Part shown: piece after piece, positions 40,891-53,380 of the stretch
Numbering within the stretch: the stretch's first letter is position 1
Layout: each line of letters starts with the position of its first letter
Source of the DNA: Takakia lepidozioides
Lineage: Eukaryota > Streptophyta > Takakiopsida > Takakiales > Takakiaceae
Length of the DNA stretch: 64,000 nt
Direction: 5' to 3'
NCBI GenBank assembly: GCA_030704615.1
Contig: CM060734.1
Coordinates: 29,714,042 to 29,778,041 of the forward strand
Made by a program: the position numbers and the translations under genes
Notes under the pieces: model-generated
Seen by the model: the letters and a program-made list of their open reading frames with translations, nothing else
Databases searched by the model: none
What the model was told of the DNA's origin: nothing

Positions 40891-41764
40891 TGTTCTCATT
40901 CTCGTCCTCTTTCCTGAATCAGGACCATTGCTGTGGAGACTCTTCTGACTTCAATTTAGTGTATTTAAAAAGAACTATATACTATCAGCACCTTTCCTCT
41001 TCCCTCTCCCCTGTCAGCATTCCAACAATATGTGTCACTCAGTTGCTTTTCCCCTAGAATGTGGTCGTAATGGTGGTTGATATCTTGTGCAAAGTCACAG
41101 TGATTTAGACAGTTGGACTTCTTATTGTTGGATGGAGGTCCACAGGTACGATTGTACAGCTTCAAGGAGCCCCGAGAAATCTATACCAGGCGCTTCAATG
41201 GACCATGCAGTGCTCTCTTGTGGCTGCCCTTGTCTGTTGATAAAAGCGGTCTAAGTGTGGCTGTTGGTTTCAAAGATGGTGTGGTACGTGTGCTGGAGCA
41301 AACTGCGGACCACTGGAGGCTTACCCATGCCATGAAACCCCACAAAGTCAGCCATCCTTAGAAACCATGCCCTTGCACATCTTTGCACAAACATTGACAG
41401 AGTCAAGAAATTTCATGCAGCTACCAATGCAGAAATAAACTAGTGATAAGATCTTACTTATCAAGATGTGTAAAGGAATTTGTGTTTCACAACACAATTG
41501 CTGTTTGATTATCAGGTAACAGGTCGGTTAGCAAGTCTGCATGACCAACTGTTCATGAACAGTCATTCATATCTTAGCTTCTCTGGTGTTGAAGTATTAC
41601 CCTTGTCTATCTGGGCTTTTGGGATCTAGCAACCAAAAGTGTGCTTAGAGGTCAAGTAATTTTGAAGTCCAAGCCCCTTTTGTAGCAGTACATTGAGAGC
41701 ATGTAAGCCATCTGTAGTGCAAATATTTTCTGGCATGTGAGAATTAGGCCCCCTGTGGACGGTG

Positions 41765-41958
41765 TCAAGTTATTTTCTTTCTGGGGGAGATTCCACTATC
41801 TATTCCGTGGGACTCAATCTCTCACTGAAGTCTTCCAGTATGATTGGGCTTCTTTTTTACTTTGGTTTTGTCTCCTCTCTCTTGTTTTTTTCCATTTTGT
41901 CCCATAAGCTCTTTGAATAAAGTGCCATTTCATTTCATTTCATTTCAGTTCTTTCTTT
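41765..41958 (+). mobile_element. 5'-truncated LINE end with (CATTT)n tail
   Basis: GGGGGAGATTCCACTATCTATTCCGTGG and ACTCAATCTCTCACTGAAGTCTTCCA match the C-terminal end of the LINE at 59655-59720. Then comes CCATTTTGTCCCATAAGCTC and the tail CATTTCATTTCATTTCATTTC. It abuts the 5' side of the next LINE. Confidence 0.8.
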
Positions 41959-42029
41959 CTTTCAGTTCTCTGCTTCTTCTTCCTGCCCCTGTCTCTCATC
42001 AAGCCTCTCCTTTGCGTCAGTACTCCACA

Positions 42030-43078
42030 AGGAGTGCTGATGTTCAAACGCTTCGGGACCAAATCTCCATCTTACAAACGAAATGCATCTCGGAGGAGAC
42101 TCTGCAGCAAGTGCTCGCTGCCCGTGACAATGACTCGAAGGAGCGGTTGGCTTCCCTAGACAAAGACTGGGAGACGCGGATGGCTTCCCTTAACAAAAAT
42201 TGGGAAAAGCGCATGGATTCCTTGGACAAAGATTGGTAGAAACGCTTGACTTCCTTGGACAAAGATTGGCAGAAGCGCATGACAGACAGATACACAAACT
42301 TGGAGAACAATATGCGAGTTCAAGACAGCGTTTTGCGGGCCTCTCTTCAGGAGTGCACTAGCAAACTTCAAGGTCTGGCGAAACATCTCAATGACAAATC
42401 CACACATACGCGCCTTTCAAAACTTGAAGGCGAAGTGAAGACCTTCACAGAGAAGAGCCTCCCACATCCCCCTCACAGCAAGCATCCACCTGCACGTGGA
42501 ATCCCTTAGCAAAGAGCTGGAAACACACAGAACTGCGATGTCTACAATGGCTCGGGAGCTTCAAGCTCACAAGGCAGAGGCCTCCTCCTGGGCTAATATA
42601 GTTAAGGGGAGCACATCCAACAACAGTCCTCACTCTCTGGAGGAGACAGTCTCGGCTACCTTGCGATAGGAACAGCAACGGGCTTTCAAAGCCCTTAACA
42701 TCAGGGTCACTGGGAAGCTAGGGGGCCTTGCTGAGGGGGACCCTCTTGACGCTGCCACCAGCCTTATTCAGCAAAACCTTGCTCTCCCACGGGGCGCGAG
42801 TGGCATTGAAAGGGCTTAGCGTGCAGGATCTTCAGAGCACAAAGTCCTCTTCATTAGATTCAAGGACAAGGGTTCTCGGGATAGAGTCCTCAGGCAGAGG
42901 CCTCAATTGAGAGGTCAGGGTATGTACCTCAACGATGACTTGACCCCTTTGCAATACAACGCCATGCGGGCGCAACTCTTGCAGGTTAAGCAAGCTCGAG
43001 CTCAAGGGCACTATGCCGTGTACCGAGATGGGAGGGTAATTGTCCGGGAGCACGAACGTCGCCCCTCTAGCTCTAAAT
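42030..43078 (+). pseudogene. LINE ORF1, coiled-coil protein
   Basis: A heptad-like N-terminal region (TLRDQISILQTKC) is followed by 11-residue repeats of the type (M/L)xSLDKDWxKR (about 42140-42280), one interrupted by a TAG in ..DKDW*KR. Further on are KLEGEVKTF and a second block ending before a TAG at 43078. Coiled-coil ORF1 proteins bind LINE RNA as trimers in related elements. Stops and a frameshift near 42510 inactivate it. Confidence 0.65.
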
Positions 43079-43083
43079 AGGGG

Positions 43084-44684
43084 TTGGGGCACCATGAGAC
43101 CAACGCACGCTCACATCTACACATTGGCTCATGGAACTGTAATGGCTCGTTGTGGAGCCACCCTCTAGGGCTTCTAGATATTCTTTCCAAGTGTGATGTT
43201 CTTTTTCTTTTGGAAACTCATGCGTATGAAGGAAATGACCCCCCTTTTATTCTCGGGTATAGCTTTCAGTCAGTGATTCGTCCACGTACAGGTCTCAAAG
43301 GATCTGGAGGTGTGGCTTGTTACTTTGCTGACTGGCTTCTCCCACTTATCTCCTTCCCATACAAAGACCCACTGGCAAGGTACAATTGGTGTCACATCAA
43401 AGGCTACAACATCCTGCTGGCGGGATGTTATTTTGCTCCGGCCGCATCCCCGCACAGCAGCCTACATATTCGAACAGATTCACCATATGTTCCATTGGAA
43501 GACGATATGGCCCGTCTCCGTACCCCACAAACGGACATTTTCTTGGTTGGAGATTTCAACGCCCGTACATGATCACTACAGGCCCCCACCTTCGACCACA
43601 CAGATCCTCTACGCATCCAACGCTCGCATACGGAATTGGAGAGGCAAAGTGCAGATTCCTCTTGCGAAATCACAAGTTACGGTCACCATCTACTCAAGTT
43701 TTGTGAAACTCAGGGGCTGTCCATTTACAATGGAACAACCAACTTCAAATCCTCCAGCCAGTTCACTTGCCACACGTACAAGGGCCAAAGCGTGGTTGAC
43801 TATCTCTTGGGGAGCCCCAACAAGCCCGATAGAATAAGCTCCTTTTACATCACAAGGTACCCGGATTCTGATCACTCTTGCCTTTCCTTTGCATTTCCTT
43901 CCATCTCCCTCCCCGTGAGGATCCCCTCTGTGTCTCTTCCTTTACACCCACGTATCCACTTTAATACCCATTTCTCTCACTTACACGACGCCGAGTATGA
44001 AACATACCTAGCGTCAACCCTCCCTTCCATTCTACATCTATCATCTCCTAACGACAAGGCTACACATCTTACTCAAGCCCTTTGGGACTCAGCCCTGCGA
44101 TCCTTTCCCGTCACCCTTCCATCTACCTCCTCACCCTTCTCCACTTGTCGTTACGCACCATTTTATGATGAGGAATGCAAGACTGCTAGACGTCGCATTT
44201 TTACTACTTGATACCAATTCTTCTCCAGAGTCCACTAATCTTGCTCTTAAGCACTATAGGTCCCTCATTAGATCCAAAAAGCAAGCCTACACTATCAAGT
44301 TGCAATCTTCTTTCCTTGCTAAAATCAGATTTTCTCCTCGATCTTTTTGGTCCCTCCTTAAACCTCATAGAGACCCCCCCCCCAATCACTAACATTCATG
44401 TCTGGCATGAGTATGCACAGTCTTTGTACCATTCCCCAACCCAAACTTCTTCTCCTATAACCTCTAAACCCCTTCACTTCTCTCTCTTTACTACAGCCAA
44501 TGTCAGTAAGGCAATCAAGAAGCTGCAAAATGGCAGAGCGGTGGACATTTCAGGACTTCAGAGTGAATTCATCAAGCATGCTGCACCTACTTTAGCCCCT
44601 TTTATAGCTAACCTCTTCAATGAGGTGGTGCAACGGGGTTTTCCAACAGAGTGGACAAAGAGCATCATCCACCCACTTTTTAAG
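43084..44684 (+). pseudogene. LINE ORF2, endonuclease and linker
   Basis: Endonuclease/exonuclease/phosphatase-fold motifs appear in order: HIGSWNCNG, LFLLETHAYEG, GSGGVACYF, IFLVGDFNART, SVVDYLLGSP and PDSDHSCLSF (the catalytic SDH). A TGA at 43569-43571 follows NART. The linker region (44210-44684) ends at HPLFK, where the MULE interrupts it. The enzyme would nick the target DNA to prime reverse transcription. Confidence 0.85.
44676..44684. repeat. Left target duplication of MULE B (CTTTTTAAG)
   Basis: It matches ATTTTCAAG at 56458-56466 in seven of nine positions. Nine base pairs is the usual MULE target-site duplication, and both copies encode (L/I)FK of the interrupted RT. Confidence 0.6.
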
Positions 44685-44880
44685 CAACGACGCAATGGCG
44701 TGAGCGTTGCGCGTGAGCGCGCGAGCGTACGCTCACGCCAGCTGATGTGGCGTAAGCCTGCACCCACGCTGACGTGGCGTGAGCGTCATGTCAGCATGCT
44801 GATGTGGCGGCATGACGTGGCACTGTCCGTCATCTGCCACGTCAACATTAACATGCGCCGCCTATAACCGAGGATGGTTC
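44685..44880. repeat. MULE B left terminal region
   Basis: Nested GTGAGCG and GCGTGAGC words, inverted CGCTCACGCC, then (C/G)TGA(C/T)GTGGC words (five or so) and CCTATAACCG at the inner edge. Confidence 0.75.
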
Positions 44881-45292
44881 TATGACCGTGGAATTAATGC
44901 AGGGAATCTTGCCTAAATATAATCAAGACTACCATGAGGCCTACAATTGTAGCATCCAACATTGTGCAATTACAAATGCTTGTTTCACTTTTACAATTAC
45001 GAGGACGAAAATATCCTCACAAAGTGTGCGCCATAGAGGCTGCCACGAGAAGACCTTCCTCCCTCCTCAAATAACAATGAGAGTTAGGATCATCTTCAAA
45101 AGATGATTGTAGTGCATAGCGACAGCAAGACATATAGACTTCGAACGGTGCAATGACAAATGTGCTTTTAAAAGTTGCCACTCAGAGCTCACTCCGTACA
45201 GTTGGAGGCCATATCATTTCACCGCCGACGAATTGATGTGAATTACACATTTCAAATCATGGTCGTCCACATACCACATTGCATAGTTGATG

Positions 45293-48200
45293 CTACCCAT
45301 GTGTTGTATCCCGCTGCAATAGAGTATCGACCTCGTTGAAACTCATAGTGGCCTGGTGAATGAAGTTGTCACGTTTGGGATCGCAAACCATCCTCTTCAA
45401 AAATATGAAATACAAATGTTTGCAGGGTATGAATTTACCTCTCTTGCCCAAAGTGGTTGATAGCATATTCACAAAATCAAGACATGTGCAATTGGGGAAA
45501 TTGGAAACCATGATGTCGTAGGTCCTGTCATGAACAGCAGATGTGGAAGTGATGATTGTGAATACCCGACCATATCCTGGATCGGGTACTTCCGTGGTGC
45601 TTCCAACACGAGCTTGGAGCATTCTTGCGGACTCCACTTTGCCAAAGTGTTCAGCGGTTGGAGGGAAACGCCGAACGAGCTTTCCATCTCGTTTGGTTGG
45701 CCACAAGTCAGGATTTGCCGGGGGGACCCGGGAGGACGCAAAAGTAGTAGCACATGCATGAAGTTGGGGTTGTCTCGCAAGGGAAAAGTCTGCCTCCTCC
45801 AGCATTCAATCTCCTGAAATCTGAGATGTGTTCCCACCTTCACGGGCCAAACGGTTGGAGGAGATGGCTTCATCACTACGGAAGGACGCACAGTTCCATG
45901 CACACATCTGGCACAATCATCTGCGCAGAACCAGAACTTGTGGTTCTTGGCTTCTGGTTGACCGTATGGACGCATCAAACCCGTGAAAGTCGGAGCAGGA
46001 GTTCGGGCACCACCTCTGGATATAGATGAAGTGCACTTCTCGAAATTAGTTGCCCTGATCGCTGTACATTTCACACGAGACCCTACACTTGTGCGTTCTA
46101 TGTGCCAAACGTGGTCGGGGCATGCGGACTCAAGCACATCAAGGGGGTTGTTTCTCTCCTGCACCATTTCAGTGGCACTATTTGATGCTGGAGCTTGCCG
46201 TCGTGTTGGAGGTTCCTCCACAATGGAGGTTTCGGACATGGAGCTGTCATGCAGGGGAACACGAGGCTTCGAGAAGTTATCACGGTCTGCCCTGTGCGAA
46301 TCGGAATCCGAACCAGATGTCCTCTTACAGGAGCTGAATCTCTTCTCCCCTTCAAGATGTGGAACTCTAGAAACAAGTGGCGTTCCCTGGGCATACATGC
46401 TCACCGCCCGTGCTATCTTGATTGGATCCCCAGATCTGTTTGTAGCACGCAACATCAACTCCCATTTGTCCGGACCCTTGCCACCAACCCCACCTCGCAA
46501 GAAATCACGGTATCGGGTTTGTTGTTGCGAGGCACGTATCAAATCATTTGTTGTTGCCACATACAAATCCCGACCTCGTTTCCCAGACTGCTGCAACCAT
46601 GCATTGTGCACAGTTTCTGCCAAATTGCAAGATGGCATGTCCGCCATTTCCTCAATGGACATGTTCTGCAAAGTGAAGAACCACACTTCAAAACAGTGAA
46701 CAGAAAACAACATAAAGAAAGCGAGGACACAATAAAATGGAAAGTAAATATATAAAAAAACAAGAAATATAAGCCTCGTACCACTGGCATGGCTGCTCCC
46801 CACTGTCTATACCGGAAGTGCCAAAACGCCAGCCAATCTTCCAATGCTGTCATACTCTCAAGTGATGCAGCTCCAGAAGAGAACCACCAGGCACGAATTG
46901 TCTGGAACAAAGTGTCCGCCTCCTTCATTGTTGTAGCATCTTTGTACTCTTTGCACAATTTACGGTGCTGAGTCTGCATCTCTGGTTTGATGTCCGACTT
47001 TGTATGTTTTTCCAGAGATTGTGTCCAATGAAATAGACATGTACACTCTCTTCCTCGCATTGGCACTTTTGGGTCGCCCGATCCGAAGACAATACGAGCA
47101 GCATTGAAATTTGCTTGAGCACTATCCGCCATGAAACCTTCGAAATTTGGAGATGGCAGCCCATGACACGTATCAGAGAATTCTACATGAGCTTCTGGGA
47201 TTCTGTATCCTCGGATTGCATGTCACAAACTGCAATTGTCATAACTCGTTGGTACACTGGATCGTAGACACGACAAGCCATTGTCGTCCAATCCTTCACT
47301 CGTTTCACATGATCAAACATAAGAAAACAGTTCTGCAAGTCCCCAGTCTTTTGCATCCGCTTCACGAGGCTAACCCCACTGCCCTCCCCAACAGTTGACA
47401 TTTTGAAAAGAAAAACTTTGATGGCACCTTGACCTGGGAATATATTGTCCTGGATGTAATCGTACTTGCTCACTCGTTTCAACTCCAAAATGTTGTCTAT
47501 GTAGCCTCTGATACCAGAGCCCATTCTTAATGCATTGATCTGATGCCAAATGTTAGGTAAACTCAAAGTGGAGGAATGATCCATGACCAGGTCCAATGCT
47601 GCACCGTCAAGTTTAGTCCCCACAGAATCCCCTTCACTCAAAATATGGCTTTCCAAGAAGGACTTGCTTGCGCCAAGAGCAATTGCAGATGTTGTTGCGG
47701 ATGGGTTTCTCCCGAACTCATGTTTAATCAACCTCGATACTGTCTCAACACTGTCCCTGTAATCCCCCTTCGAGACAGGATGGTTATGGAATCCGAAATG
47801 CACACAAGCTCTTGTCATTGTTTCCAAACAGTGGACAACATAGTACATTCTTACTCCGAAGAGCGCCAAGCAGGATGGCACAAGTTTGCCCGAATTTGCA
47901 GACGAAAGTGTTTGCCGGTGGTGGGGCAGTCCCAGGCTGAAATGGATTTTCCGCCAGACCCTCCCATTCGCTTTGATTATGAACCCCAGACTGAAGAAAG
48001 TGTCTGCAATTCAAATTATCACACCTAAGGTGTCCATTGCAAACTGTTCTCCTGAAAACAAGTTTGTCATCATTCTGAATATTATATGTTTTTGTTCTGC
48101 ACCACGGGTGCCCGTCGTGTTTCTTGTCCATTCCATGCATCATGATTGTTACACCTCCAACTCGCGGAGGAGGAGGCAGCTCGAATATGATATCGCCATC

Positions 48201-48785
48201 AAAAGTCTTTGGCAAGAACTTCATAGGCACCCGCTTCAAAGATTCCCAATCAATTCCTCGCAACTCACTTTTGAATCCAGCCATTCCTCCCATCGCCCGT
48301 AATTTTGGAATGACACTACAAATCTCTTCTTCATCAGCTTCTCCAACCATAGTAGGAAGGACTGGATTTGGAATTTCACTTATGTCATCATCGGACGAAT
48401 CCAAAAGCTCAACGATTGGAGTAGAGGACGTATGTTCTTTTTTCACCACCACCTCCCTCTTGTCTTCAACGACCGAAGCAGCAGTCCCGGGCGTCACATA
48501 TGACCCAAGGGACTTTCGCCGAGGCTCTCCAAGTACTCTGTATCGACCAGGGCGTACTCTCCACTGGCTGACATGAGCCGTCTCATTACGGTTTTGGAAA
48601 GAATATTTCAACAACTTCCCTTTCAAATCGTACACCTCTTTTTCCAAAAAGATGGAGTCATTCTGAAGCTGAAAACGGGTAGCCAAGACATGTTCCAGAA
48701 CAATTGCAAATCCATTGTCAAGGACTTCCTGGGAGAACGGCACTGGTTTGTCATCAGAGAAGAACTCCGCTTCAGAGGAAGCCAT
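45293..48785 (-). pseudogene. MULE transposase with WRKY/GCM1-like finger and SWIM finger
   Basis: Read from ATG at 48785, an N-terminal segment of about 200 residues is followed by CNGHLRCDNLNCRHF and then a Cys/His region ending in RMYYV...TRACVHFGFHNHPV, which resembles WRKY-GCM1 zinc fingers known from MULE transposases. The DDE core shows LMFDHVKRV (first Asp), CDMQSED and FMADSAQANFNAARIVFG...CLFHWTQSL (second Asp and the C-x-H block). A roughly 110-bp intron (about 46781-46669, ending CTTTGCAG) separates the RQWGAAMP and NMSIEEMADMP exons. The SWIM finger is CTCLDF...PCKHLYFI (about 45475-45390). Frames break near 47860, 47178 and 45800, so the gene is dead. It would recognise the terminal repeats and move the element. 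Confidence 0.75.
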
Positions 48786-49641
48786 CTTCCTTCCTCGTGT
48801 ACGTTGATACCTTGCTATCGCAGACCTTCAGTGTAAATCGGTTTACTGATGTCTCCAGAACACAGTTGAAGAATAAGCAGAGAATATGGCGGAGGAAGCT
48901 CAGACGACGACTGTGCATATTCTGTTATTCCTTCCAGATATGCAGCCGTCCATTTTAATTACTTTTCTTGTGGGCCCAGCGGTCAGAGTATCCCTAGGAG
49001 CAATGTCGACAGCTGTTAAACCGTTAATCAGAACCTCATCAATAAACACAATAACAAGCCGACTTCCTGGAAGCATGCCACATGATCTGAGGGTGGGATT
49101 GCAGATTAAGTAAATGTATCTTTATACTACTACCAATGATCATGCGCACCTGGAAAGTTCAAAATGTGAAACGAACGTGGGGTTGGCTAACAAGGATGAC
49201 CGTGTATAATATCCCAAAATTTGTCATCCAACTCTCGTTCATTTACATATATTTGTCTAAGACTGTGCGCCAAGATTTCTGGGATTCGCTGTTATTTTTA
49301 AATATTGAAACCGTTCTAATAAATAACACGCCGTTTATTTTGGGCAACACACGTCAGACATCGATAACTGAATACGAACAGCTGTACACTAATTGTTGGC
49401 ATGTGCACTAATAAGGGAACGACTATGTGTAACGGTCACGCGAGAAGGAATTCGATGCTTCTAGAGACAAGCAACAACGCACGCAATCCCGCAAGAAATC
49501 GGGAGTCACTTCGTTTTTCTACTTTTCGCGCTTAGAGGGAAAGTGGTAGTCAAGCTGGAGAGGGTTCCTTCTACAATACAAAAGAGAAGAAAGTCTCTTT
49601 ATTTTACTTCCCTTAGAGAGAGACGCGGAGCAAGAGAGCAA
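48786..49641. promoter_or_regulatory. Divergent promoter region of MULE B
   Basis: This 856-bp region lies between the two divergent start codons and should contain both promoters. It is AT-rich from 49100 to 49400. I do not see an unambiguous TATA box or one of the 20-bp palindromes here. Confidence 0.4.
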
Positions 49642-50106
49642 ATGACGAGGCGTCATTTGTTGGAGAACACAGGGCCAAGGCAACAGGTGAACGCGGAGGC
49701 TAATTCACAAGAGCAGACCGAGACTGAGGCAGCGGCTGTGACACAGTCGGCGATAACAGTGCGCGTTGGAAACCAGCCTGTGGATGCAGAGATGACTCGC
49801 AGGGAAACTAAAGGAGGTGGAAGTACGAGGAACGCTGAATCGGGAGAAGGTCCAGAAACCCTAAAGCAAACATAAATTCCAGCAGATGTGAGAGGGAAGA
49901 GGAAAGCTGCAGAAGGGGATCCAATTTCAAAACCTAAGAAGGCGCCAGTAAGTTTTCTCTAACTTACATTTCATTGTTGAAGATCTGCGTAGAGATTGAG
50001 TGGAATGTCCCAGAAAGGGATTGTCGCTACTGACCATCACCATGAAACAACGGTGATTTGCTTTCTACTCCTCTGTTAAGGGTTTACAGCACAATGAGTG
50101 GGTGAC

Positions 50107-50760
50107 TGACGGTACCGTCATTCACTGTTGTTCAGATCATACAATCTGTCTGATTGCCTTTCAAGCAGTCCTTCCTCTTCCCTTCTTTAGCATGAACATG
50201 TGATTGAAGTCTACTGAATTGCGAGCGTCGTTAACGCCATTCGATTCTCCTCATGAGATTTATGTACCTATGTGTTTGAAGAGAGAGTGAGGGTCGGCAT
50301 ATTCAGTCATAATGTATTGCAATGCATTTTCTTTGTATGAGGTTGAACAGATAGAGAAGTGGAAATGCGGTACCGCCAATCAAAGATTTGAAGACCATAC
50401 TTTAGATTCAGATAGAGTATCGATTGGAAAGTACTCTCGACATAGACAAGAAACCGTGAATGCTTGCGACGGTAATCACAATGGAGTCAATCTGAATAAT
50501 CTTCACTTACTGTCCGCCCTAAACTATACTGAATGTCGTTGCCGCCAATCACTTACACATATATGTCATTACACAACACCGATCCGGCAGGTCCTTGTCT
50601 TTTGTGATTGTCGTTAACGCTGTTCGCTCTCGCTCTCGCTTTTGTTTTGAATTTGGCAGGATCAGCTTTGTTTGTGTAGATGGTTCTGAATTTGTTTCAC
50701 ACCATTCATTGTGAGTTTCGTCGAGACAGAGTGATGGTCGTTACCGCCGTTCACTATTTG
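50107..50760. repeat. Degenerate palindromes in intron 1 of the methyltransferase gene
   Basis: TGACGGTACCGTCA (50107-50120, perfect dyad, flanked GTGAC/TTCAC), GCGTCGTTAACGCCATTC (near 50225), TGCGGTACCGCCAATC (near 50365), GAATGTCGTTGCCGCCAATC (near 50530), TTGTCGTTAACGCTGTTC (near 50609) and GGTCGTTACCGCCGTTC (near 50735) all resemble the palindrome in the later intron. Confidence 0.6.
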
Positions 50761-52629
50761 CACATTACTCAGTCAGATTTGAATGGCATCGTGCAGAAAA
50801 CTTTGAGGTCCAAGCCTACAGGATCAGAGGGGAAAGGATCTGGAGATGGGGACGAGTCTGGAAAAAGCTCAGAGAATAACGATGAAGCAGATGAATCTGA
50901 AGTGCACTACCTTGACAAGGTGAAAGAACTCATGTCATTCCAGAAGGTAAACTCTTAGGAGGTTATAAGGGACATGCTTGTATCTGGAGGGCGTCTGGAC
51001 ATCCCTCTGTGCCGGATGATATATATGCTTGTTGTGCGTCCACCTCTTTCCCATGACATAACAAAATTGGAGAGTGATTTCGTGCATGGATACAGACTTG
51101 GTGCACAAGTTTGTTATGTGTCACTGACGGATATAAATGGGAAAAACACATTAGTGTCTCCAGAGATCAGCGATACCTGGGATGAGTGGTGGAAAGATGC
51201 CAACGAGGAGGTTCGAGCTGGGCCTCATGATGGGAAAGAACACCCAGCAATTCTTCAACCACCTGTTCTACATCTGGGACGGCAACCACCGATTGCTGGC
51301 ATGGATGGGATATATCCAGAAACACCATGCGAAAGACAAAGACAAGCATGTTGCTGTGGAGGCAATGGTTTTGGATCCAGGAAACGACATCGCTAGGCTT
51401 CTTACATCTATGCACGACGTGAACAAGTAAGTCATCCTAGAGATTTCATTCCCTCTGTAGTGTCTTGTTAATCCCAAAAAAACAGTGTTAAGGAATGCAA
51501 TGTTTCCAATGTTTTTGCAGATCGACAGAGAAATCGCATGTAACAACAAGCTTGGTCCACACACTATTCCGAATTCAGAAGATTGGTCTGATGAAGCTGG
51601 ATGATTTTCGGACAGTACTCCCCCCCAATATAATCAAGAAGTGTGAAACAAGAAGAGCTGCAGGCAATTGGTATTCTTTGACTCGAGAAGCGTTTCTGGA
51701 GTACATGTATGCGGTAAACCCGAGTCTGTACTCAGTTTACTTTTCGAATACATGTTTGTAGTCCCTTCGGTGCTAATCACTATTTGAATCAATGCAGCAA
51801 GAACTGGCAGAGGCAGCTGAGAAGGGAAAATCCGAATATTACCGCACTACACCAGAGGAACTAAGGACATCAAAGGGTGTGGAAGCAGCAATAAAAAAGG
51901 AGTTTGAAATGCGAAGAACCAAATTGATGTCCGCCTTCGGAAAACAGCTTAGAATAGTAGATCCTGGACTTGGTTCTGAGTTCCTTCAACAGATCAAATC
52001 TCACTATGACAAGCATGTGCATCCGGAGATGCAGCAGGAGAAATTGCACCGGCTGGCCATATCCATGGTCGACCCACAAACAAAAATAAGGTGGTTGGAG
52101 ATATGGAACTCAGATCAGACAGTAAAAGACTTGAATCAGTTCCCAAAGAGCACCATACAGCCTGGCACAAATGTGGAAGGAATCAGTGATTTGGTGTTTG
52201 ATAACTGGCTCCACAAGGCTACATTTTGGAGTCAGGTGTGTATTCAAATAAGCCGCTTTCTTTTCTTCAGTTTTGTGATGAGTATCTTACTTGCAATATT
52301 GACAAATATACAATTTGCAGCTCGAAAAACGCGCCGTCATTGTGCTGGATCAGACTTTGAAGGACTTGAACATTTCAATTGTTTCCCCTCCCCAAATGTC
52401 ATTGGAGGCATACATAAGGAAGTTGAGAGGTCTCACCTGGAGATACTGTTTTTTCCGGGAGTTCTCCAAAGATGGTAACATTTTACGGTCCAACGACTTT
52501 GACAGTCAGGTTGGAGGATAGTGGGCCATGATGCGAGTTGTGTACAGGTGCAATATCATACTGGAAACTCTACTGCACTTTTTGGGAAATAATTTGGCTT
52601 AATAAGGATTGTAATCATAGATCCAAATT

Positions 52630-53380
52630 GAATGTCGTTGACGACATTCACTTCTTTGTCTGAGTCATTCTTAAGCGAGAATTTGAATTCACCTGGATTA
52701 GGAGCTTAGGGTGTAATTATAGTGTCCCTGATTAGAATTGATAATGTCCCTGAATGGCGTTGACGACATTCACATCCAGAGTTGTTGAGAGGTCCTCAGA
52801 GTTATGTAAGTTTTTGTAATGTCCATAGAGTTTACAGTGAGGGTTCCTCACTTCAGTTTGCTGAATGTCAATGCAGACATTCAGTTGTTCTGCATTGCTT
52901 TTGCCTCTTGCGAGAAATCTTGAGGCTTGATTAGCTGTGTTATCAGAGATCCAAAGTGAATGTCGTTGACGACATTCACTTCTATGTCTGTGTCATTCAC
53001 CAGCGACAATTTGAATTTACATGGATTGGGAGCTAAGGGTGTATTAATTGGTTCTTTGTTCATAATTTTGTGAATGGCGTTGACGCCATTCACATCCAGT
53101 GTTATTATGAGGTCCTCAGTGTTATGTTCATTATGAATGTCCATTGAGTTTTTGGGGAGGGTTCCTTACTCGAGTTTCTGATTTCCATCCAATGATTTTG
53201 CCTCTTTTGAGAAATCAATAGCCTTGATTAGCAGTGTATTCACAAATCCAAAGTGAATATCGTTGACGACATTCACTTTTATGTCTGTGTCATTCCAAAA
53301 CGAGAGTTTGCATTCACGTGGATTAGGGTGTATTCACAGTATCATTGAATGGAATGTTTTGAATGGCGTTAACGACATTC
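52630..53380. repeat. Array of seven 20-bp palindromes in one intron
   Basis: Consensus GAATGTCGTTGACGACATTC. Copies lie at 52630-52649, 52752-52771, 52863-52882 (centre changed), 52958-52977, 53072-53091, 53255-53274 and 53361-53380. Most are followed by CAC. Spacing is about 90-180 bp, and the spacers share sequence too (for example ATCCAAA before and CATCCAG after), so the array arose partly by duplication. It fills the 978-bp intron 52548-53525. Confidence 0.9.

Noticed and set aside
45983-46699. Long plus-strand frames opposite the transposase
   Set aside because: They are mirror frames of the minus-strand transposase, which carries the recognisable motifs.
50947-50958. A 12-bp intron (GTAAACTCTTAG) in the methyltransferase gene
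   Set aside because: It is far too short to splice. The frame is the same on both sides, so a nonsense mutation is simpler.
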